Program-made: the position numbers and the translations under genes
In this document: positions 57,542 to 64,000 of the stretch, piece by piece
Numbering within the stretch: position 1 is the stretch's first letter
How the letters are laid out: the number at the start of each line of letters is the position of its first letter
Notes under the pieces: model-generated
Seen by the model: only the letters and a program-made list of their open reading frames with translations
Database searches by the model: none
Told to the model about the DNA's origin: nothing
Source of the DNA: Siphonodentalium dalli
Lineage: Eukaryota; Mollusca; Scaphopoda; Gadilida; Siphonodentaliidae
Direction: 5' to 3'
Length of the DNA stretch: 64,000 nt
Assembly (NCBI GenBank): GCA_032622095.1
Contig: CP136067.1
Coordinates: forward strand, 136,339,990-136,403,989

Positions 57542-58065
57542 AGATACGGGCAGCGTTGGCGGTGGGTATGCTGTTCAAATATTCACCTGCGTCAAAAACC
57601 GCCATAAACAGAAAGAATAGTAAAATATAGACAAACTTTTTTTATACCAATGAGAAATATGGCATAAACAGTTTGTTATTGTCAAATGTTTTTCCTTTGT
57701 TATGTAAGCAAAAGCATAAAAAAAAACTTTACAGAACCTGGCTTTTGTTTAGATCAGGATATGGTAAACATAAAGAGCGTTATTTGTTAATGTTTTCCTG
57801 ATATGGTGATAATAAAGATCGTTTATTTCATTTGGGTGTGATTAACCAATAGAATTTAGCTGTGTTATGCAAACAGAAGCAATACTTCTGTAACACGATC
57901 AGGCTTTTGCATACGTACACCGGCGTACGTCTTGACGACAATGTATTATTTACGCGCTCATTCTGTTTGGCATATGAGCAAAAACTATATATATTTTAAT
58001 ATTCCTTCTGTTGATGGCGATTTGAACAAATATGAATATTTCTGCAACGAACGACGCCCGTGCCT
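57542..58065. mobile_element. TTAA-flanked MITE (AGGCACGGGCGG family), full copy
   Basis: 524 bp between TTAA at 57538-57541 and 58066-58069, inverse to 32948-33449. Ends AGATACGGGCAGCGTT and AACGACGCCCGTGCCT. Confidence 0.85.
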
Positions 58066-59579
58066 TTAAGGTTCGGGTCCCACAATACTAATATTTTAAC
58101 CGATATTTACATTGATTCGCAGGAGATTATTTCAATGTGTGATTCTTTATTGGAAGTATAGGTGGCATTGAAACAAATATGGAAAGCATGTTATAGGGAA
58201 TTTCCACACCTATACATGTGTCACCTTCTGTTTTATTAGTAATTACAGGAAAACATAACAATCGTTCACTTTTTGATAGAGGCACCAAATTGGCACAAAT
58301 GAGAATCTAGTTGGTTCCAGCTTTTCAGTGAGTGGAACGTGGAAAAAGATTGACCAGAAGTCCATCATGGCCACCGTTTTTCAGACCCTAAGTAAGTTTT
58401 ATGCAAATTATAGCGGGAAAATCAAGTATAATGTATACAAATGCATATATTTTCGTGAAGCTAAGACATAGTGACACTTTTCTGGGCCAAAATTGAAACT
58501 CACCATCCAAGATGGCCGCCAAAATGGCCACCGGAAGTTGAAAATATGACATTTTTTCACAAATATCTTCTAGATCAATTCATGCTGTTTGGAACTAGTT
58601 GAGTAATATGACTTTATTTTGTGTTTTGTATATTAACTGATCATTGGAGCAATTGAATATGCAATTATTGGGGTCCAATCCCCTTCCGATCCCTCAAAAA
58701 TTCGATTTTACAGAACGCGGTACAAAATTTTACAAAAAAATCACAATTGGAATTCTAGTCATATTTCAACAAGAAATGAAAAGAACATTGTAATGTAAGA
58801 GAGGCATATCATTACCTATGAATATTCCAACTCTCTGGAACCAAAAATCTTACCTTGGCTCAAAATAGCTGCCAAAATGGCCGCCAAAATATGGAAAATT
58901 GTAAATATTGCCCCAGGGTGTCCTGTAATCGCTTACAAGTTGTGGTTGATATATGCAATTGGCTAATCTGTATTCTATACATTGAATACTAACATGTCTG
59001 ATGCACCATTTGGCATTTTTGTTTACTGTTGTCACCACTAACATCACCAGAAATATTGGATTTTTCTCTCACAAACTTGACATAAATATCGGCAAAAATT
59101 AACTTTTCAGGGTTCGACCATTTTTTCAAGTAAAATGCAACTACCGTTGGTATCAAAGGTGTTTATTGTTTTGACCTATCTTAAATGTGTCACACTACGG
59201 TGTTATAGACTAAGTTGCTCAAGTTGGCTTCCAAAATGGCAACCAAATTTGTAAAAAGTAAATTTTTTACACATATCCCGAACAGTATTCTCTGCGTTAT
59301 CCGAAAAAGGTAGCAAATTGTGACTCACTTGGTTATTATACGTGTTAGTTAATTAACTGACAACTATGTTCTATTATGTTTGTCCTAATTCCGTATGGGG
59401 CATGACAAATTCATTTGTGATTCTGGCCATATTATTGAAAGGAAATGGGCAGAACTTTGAGACGGAACTGAGATGAACCATGAGATGTGGATATTCTGGC
59501 CCATTATGATAAAAAGTTATCAACTGGATACAGATTGGAAGCCAAGATGGCAGCCAGGGAGTTACTCTTTGATCATAGA

Positions 59580-60180
59580 TGAGGATAATAGGTATACAGC
59601 GAGTTATTGTATGGTCATGAATGTTGTGTGGTATATAGGGAGTGCCCTGTTGGTAACGGTGGGACGTATATTTATATATGTTTTGGATGTGTTTTCATTG
59701 GTGGTGTATGGGGAGTGGATGTATGATCCTGGATGACGTGTATGAGTGGCAAGTGTGAAACTTATGAGTGGTCGTATGTGCGGGTATTTGTATATCTGGA
59801 AGGGCTCACCATTAGTAATGTGCATATGTATACCTGGATTGCCTCTATGGTCATGGATATGGCGAATATGTACATGTACACATGTAGTGGCTGTATGGTC
59901 CATGGTGAGGTGAATAGGTATACAATGAGTGACTATATGATCTTGAATGTAGTGAATATGTATACATAGAGTATACACAGTTGTATACCTGGTGTTCATA
60001 CATGGTGACTCGTGGCTGTATCGGCATGTGTGGTATGTACGGGTATAACCAAGTATAGCTGTATGATCAGGTGTACATGTATAAAGTGGGTGACTATGTT
60101 GTCATTTGTGTGGTGTTTATGTACATATGGAGTGACTGAGGTAATGGTGGGTTGTACATGCGTGCCTTGGGTGGCTATCG
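59580..60180 (+). repeat. Satellite core of foldback B, GT-rich orientation
   Basis: GTATAC...GAGTGACTATATGGTCATG units as in foldback A, reading on the plus strand. Confidence 0.8.
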
Positions 60181-60299
60181 CTTTCCACAATACAATAACT
60201 CAAGGATGTGTTAATCAAAGGAGAAGTCATGTCAGAGAGTTCTCCATCTTGATGGTGTTTATGTACATGGGGGAAGTTAAGCGCGGAAATCGATAGCCA

Positions 60300-61970
60300 C
60301 CCATTATCACACAGTGATTACAGATATAATTAAACACCACAGGCACTACAATATAGTGACTCACTGTATACATGTACACCTGACCCATGACTACGGATGA
60401 CCATACAGCCACGCGTCACAAGAAGGCACACCGGGTGTACTCCTAAACATGACCCATAACCATATAGTCACTCCTTGTATACCCATTCATCTCACTATTG
60501 ACCATAAGGTCATCCCCTGTATACATATTCTCCAAACACATGGTCAAATAGACAATCAATAAATACATCAACACCACAGCAATGACCATAAAGTAAAGTC
60601 ACTCCGTGTATACATATCCACCTCACCAATGGCCAAATAGCCACTCGCTTCATACACATACCCTCACCAATGGCTCCTGGTATACTCCTTCACCTGACCT
60701 ATGGCCATATAGTCACACCGTGTGTACCTATTCAAAATATTCATACACGACCATGGTCAATCATTGTATACATATTCAGCTCAACATTGGCCATGTCACT
60801 CCCTGTATCATTATTTGTCACACCATAGCCGCATAGTCACTCAATATATACTAATATACCTCAGCCATGTCAGTATAGTCACTCCATGTATGCATATGCA
60901 CCTCATCCATTGCGATATAGCCACTCGCTATATACACATATCCCTCGCCCATGACAATAAAGCAACACATGTGTATACTGGTATAACATTCACATGACCA
61001 TAATACCGGCACAAGTCACCAAACAGGAACACCAGGTATACTCATACGCCTGGCACATGACCATTTAGTCACCCCTGTATAGATGTTCATTACAGTTATG
61101 ATCATATAGTCACTACTTGTATACCTACATGTACTCATCTCACCATTGACCATACGTACGGTCACTACATGTACACATATTCGACACCCATAGGCATATA
61201 ACCACTCGATATACATATGAAGCCCGCTCTAGACCATAGATTCACTCCAGGTATACATGTAAACCTCACCAATGGCCATTCATCCCTTACAGATATACAC
61301 ACGACCACTCAAACAATCCATACTTGCATATACACCTCACACATGACAATTCAGCAATTCACTGTACACGCCATCTATGACAATACAGCCAATCCCAATA
61401 CACCCACCAATGATAATACATCCACGAGATATATAAATATACATCCGTTACCACAAGGACACTCCCTACATACCCACACGGTCGATAATGTCCACAATCT
61501 TACTCCAGGTATTCATATTCAATCATGACCGTAGAGTCATTCCATGTATACCTATACACATTACCCGTAACCATAAAATCACACCCTATTTATCCACACC
61601 CCATCCATGATCATACAGACAACACATGTACATCCCACCCATGACCTTACAGTCACTCCATATATACAAAATGAACACATAGATGACCATGTAGCTATAT
61701 CCATACAACACACCAATGCCCATATATACAGGCACACCTGGTGCACACGTACTGGATATACACAACCATACACCATACAGTCACTCCATGCATACCGATT
61801 CACCTCACACCTGACCATGACCTCTCCCTGTATACCTAGATGCATCTTACCATGGACAAGCCACTCATATCCATATAGTCACCCATTGTATACATATTCA
61901 CATACGTCATGACATACAATAACTCCCTGTATACCTCACCTATGATCATATAGTAACTCCCTGGCTACGA
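60300..61970 (-). repeat. Satellite core of foldback B, reversed orientation
   Basis: The same units now read on the minus strand (plus strand shows CATGACCATATAGTCACTCC). The junction at 60180-60300 has GTGGCTATCGCTTTCC and GGAAATCGATAGCCAC facing each other. Confidence 0.8.
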
Positions 61971-63035
61971 TCTTGGCATCCACACTGTATCCAGTTGACA
62001 TTTGTTTTTATCATAATGGACCAGAATAGCCAAATATTATGGTCCATCTCAGTTCTGTCTCCAAGTTCTGCCCAGTTCCTTTCAATAAATATGGCACAAA
62101 AGAGGTTCTCGGCAAAATTACATACTTCAAAATGAATATGTCTTGCCCCATACGGAACTGGGACAACCAGAATAGAACATGTAGTTGTCAGTTAATTAAT
62201 TAACACGTATAATAACCAAGTGAGTCACATTTTGCTACCTTTTCGGATAATGCAGAGAATGATCTGGATATATGTAAAAAATTATCATTTTACAAATTTG
62301 GTTGCCATTTTGGAAGCCATCTTGGGCAATTTGGTATATAAACACCGCAGTGAGACACATTTAATATAGACCAAAACAATAAACACCTTTCAATCAAAAG
62401 ATAGTTATATTTTATCTGAAAAAATGGTCCAAACCTGAAAATTGAATTTTTGCCAATATTTATGTCAAGTTTTTGAGAGAAAAGTTCAAAATTCTTGACG
62501 ATGTCAGTGATGACAATAGTAACAATTAACCATGGTGCATCAAACATGTTAGTATTCAATGTATAGAATGCAGAATAGCCAATTTTATACATCAACCACA
62601 ACTGGTAAGCGATTGCAGGACACGCTTGTGTAATATTTACCAGTTTCCATATTTTGGCGGCCATATTGGCAGCCATTTTGAGCCAAAGTAAGAATTTTGG
62701 TTCCAGTGATTTGGAATATTCATAGGTAATGATATGCCTCACTGACATTACAAAGTTCTGTTCATTTCTTGTTGAAATATGACTAGAATCCCAATTGTGA
62801 TTTTTTGTGAAATTTTATACCGCATTCTGTAAAATCGAATTATTGAGAGATAGGAAGGGGCTAGGACCCCAATAATTGCATATTCAATTGCTCCAATGAT
62901 CAGTTAATATACAGAACACAAAATAAAGTTGCATCACTCAACTAGTTCCAAACAGCATGAATTGATCTAGATATTGATAGTTGTGAAAAAATGTTATATT
63001 TTCAACTTCCGGTGGCCATATTGGCGGCCATCTTA

Positions 63036-64000
63036 TGAAAATTTAGATATATTTTGACCCAAATGAACCGTGGTCACCTCCCAACTATAATTGCATTGAG
63101 AAACTGTGAGAAGATGCGATTTTCACAAGAAAAGAGTGGCATAAACCACCCAACCCAAAAACTGATATTTTCAAAAAGGTCAAGGTCAAATTGAAGGTCA
63201 AGGTGACCTCCAAAATCTGGAACCAGCCAGTTAAGTGATACTCACCAACCACTAAACAAACTCTGAAACTATATGGCTTATTATGCATTATGCAGGTTAC
63301 GTCATCCACACCACAATTTATACTGCATGGTGTTCAATGTTCGTTTACCATATGAACGCCACGTTTTAATGGATTGGTTATCAGTGTTGTTTTGACCTCT
63401 ATAGTTGAAGGTTTTTTATTTTCTCTTCGTTATTGTTCCAATTCCATGCAGACACCAACATATCCCTGAGCAAATACGCACTTAATCGACCTATCGTGTG
63501 AAATATTAATAGGTACAAAATGTGATTATCTGATTATAATATAAGCAGAGAATGAAGTCATAGCCGTTGTTTCGTTTTATGGCGCGGACAACCGTGAAAA
63601 TACATGTTAAAGAGCGTACACATGAATAGTCATGAGTTGGCTTATATGTGTCATTGTGCGCACACAATCTGCTGAGAATCGACTCATTATGAGTCTATAA
63701 TGTGCCTAAAACGCTTTCATTATCAGCACATTGTCGGCTCAAAATGAGTCGAATCTCAGCAGATTATCAACCTAAAACAAGTTCAATTGTAAGCAGATAA
63801 TGTCGAATTTTCGGGGGAACAGGCTGCAGACACACATTACTGCAGATAAAGTTAACGATGCGGGTCGATTCTCTGGTTGCCAGTCACCCATTGTGCAATA
63901 TTTACATATCTGAGAATCATTATGTGGGTAAAACTATATTTACGAAGCGAAATTGATCGACGTTTAGCTCCGACACTCAGCATACATTGGAATTGATCCC
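63036..64000. other. Gene-free end of the window with one hairpin
   Basis: Imperfect inverted repeat 63667-63705 / 63727-63766 (AATCTGCTGAGAATCGACTC against GAGTCGAATCTCAGCAGATT). No exon of the upstream part of the gene found. Confidence 0.5.

Larger units (their letters stand above)
58352..63035. mobile_element. Foldback element B: ~1.1-kb inverted arms around a satellite that switches orientation
   Basis: Left arm 58352-59545 and right arm 61980-63035 are inverted (AGATGGCCGCCAAAATGGCC against GGCCATATTGGCGGCCATCT; TGGCCCATTATGATAAAA against TTTTATCATAATGGACCA). The left arm extends about 150 bp further than its partner. The core is the ~42-bp GTATAC/CATGG satellite. Homologous to element A (19417-23685). 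Arm frames starting MAANMAAK are not genes. Confidence 0.85.

Noticed and set aside
59604-61912. Several 76-131-codon open frames on both strands
   Set aside because: Same satellite core in foldback B; no non-repeat sequence.
62290-62748. 152-codon frame MAANMAAKIWK... and its relatives at 5652, 20032 and 22875
   Set aside because: Lies in foldback arms; the frame shifts and breaks between copies, and the DNA, not the peptide, is conserved.

Overview
This window looks like AT-rich nuclear DNA from an animal. The best guess is a lophotrochozoan such as a mollusc, but that is inference from the style of the repeats; no marker gene fixes the clade. Evidence for a eukaryote: short exons with GT/AG borders and consistent intron phases, a tRNA-derived SINE with an (ATT)n tail, decayed non-LTR retrotransposon ends, many TTAA-flanked MITEs, long foldback elements and minisatellites. 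No rRNA gene, intact tRNA gene, CRISPR array or bacterial operon was seen. Most open reading frames are products of repeats.

The one convincing protein gene lies on the minus strand, from 56422 down to 27815. Its first exons are missing and probably lie beyond the window. Seven small exons (56422-56274, 53810-53702, 51121-51018, 48407-48260, 46201-46044, 33697-33580, 28118-27815) have good splice sites. Their intron phases alternate strictly (2-1, 1-2, 2-1 and so on), and they splice into 362 open codons plus a stop. The exons fall into four related types (1a, 2a, 1b, 2b) that recur in a fixed order, so the protein is a chain of cysteine-rich modules. The last exon adds a repetitive Thr/Leu/Ser stalk and a hydrophobic C-terminus typical of a GPI-anchor signal. 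I do not recognise the family. An extra 1a-like exon with an in-frame stop (43745-43516) may be an alternative 3' end. A 2b-like remnant near 24.1 kb points to a decayed paralogue. The most unusual feature is that two exons (51018 and 33580) are followed directly by tandem copies of their own 3' end plus 5' splice site.

Regions: 1-2384 is one arm of a near-identical ~2.35-kb inverted repeat whose partner is 39728-42063. 2.4-6.4 kb holds a hairpin and a solo foldback arm. 6.4-13.1 kb holds duplicated units, a 16-bp minisatellite and three LINE C-terminal fragments. 14.5-17.1 kb is a composite palindromic element carrying a retroposon-like copy, a piggyBac-type MITE and a hAT-like MITE. 18.2-19.0 kb holds tandem repeats. 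19.4-23.7 kb is a foldback element with a 42-bp satellite core. 24.2-27.4 kb holds TTAA-flanked MITEs and hairpins. 27.8-56.4 kb is the gene, with introns packed with MITEs, foldbacks, a SINE, a 145-bp satellite and the second 2.35-kb arm. 57.0-58.1 kb holds more MITEs. 58.3-63.0 kb is a second foldback element whose satellite core reverses orientation.

Nothing suggests that the neighbouring genes work together as a pathway. The biology here is one modular surface-protein gene embedded in, and partly reshaped by, repeats.
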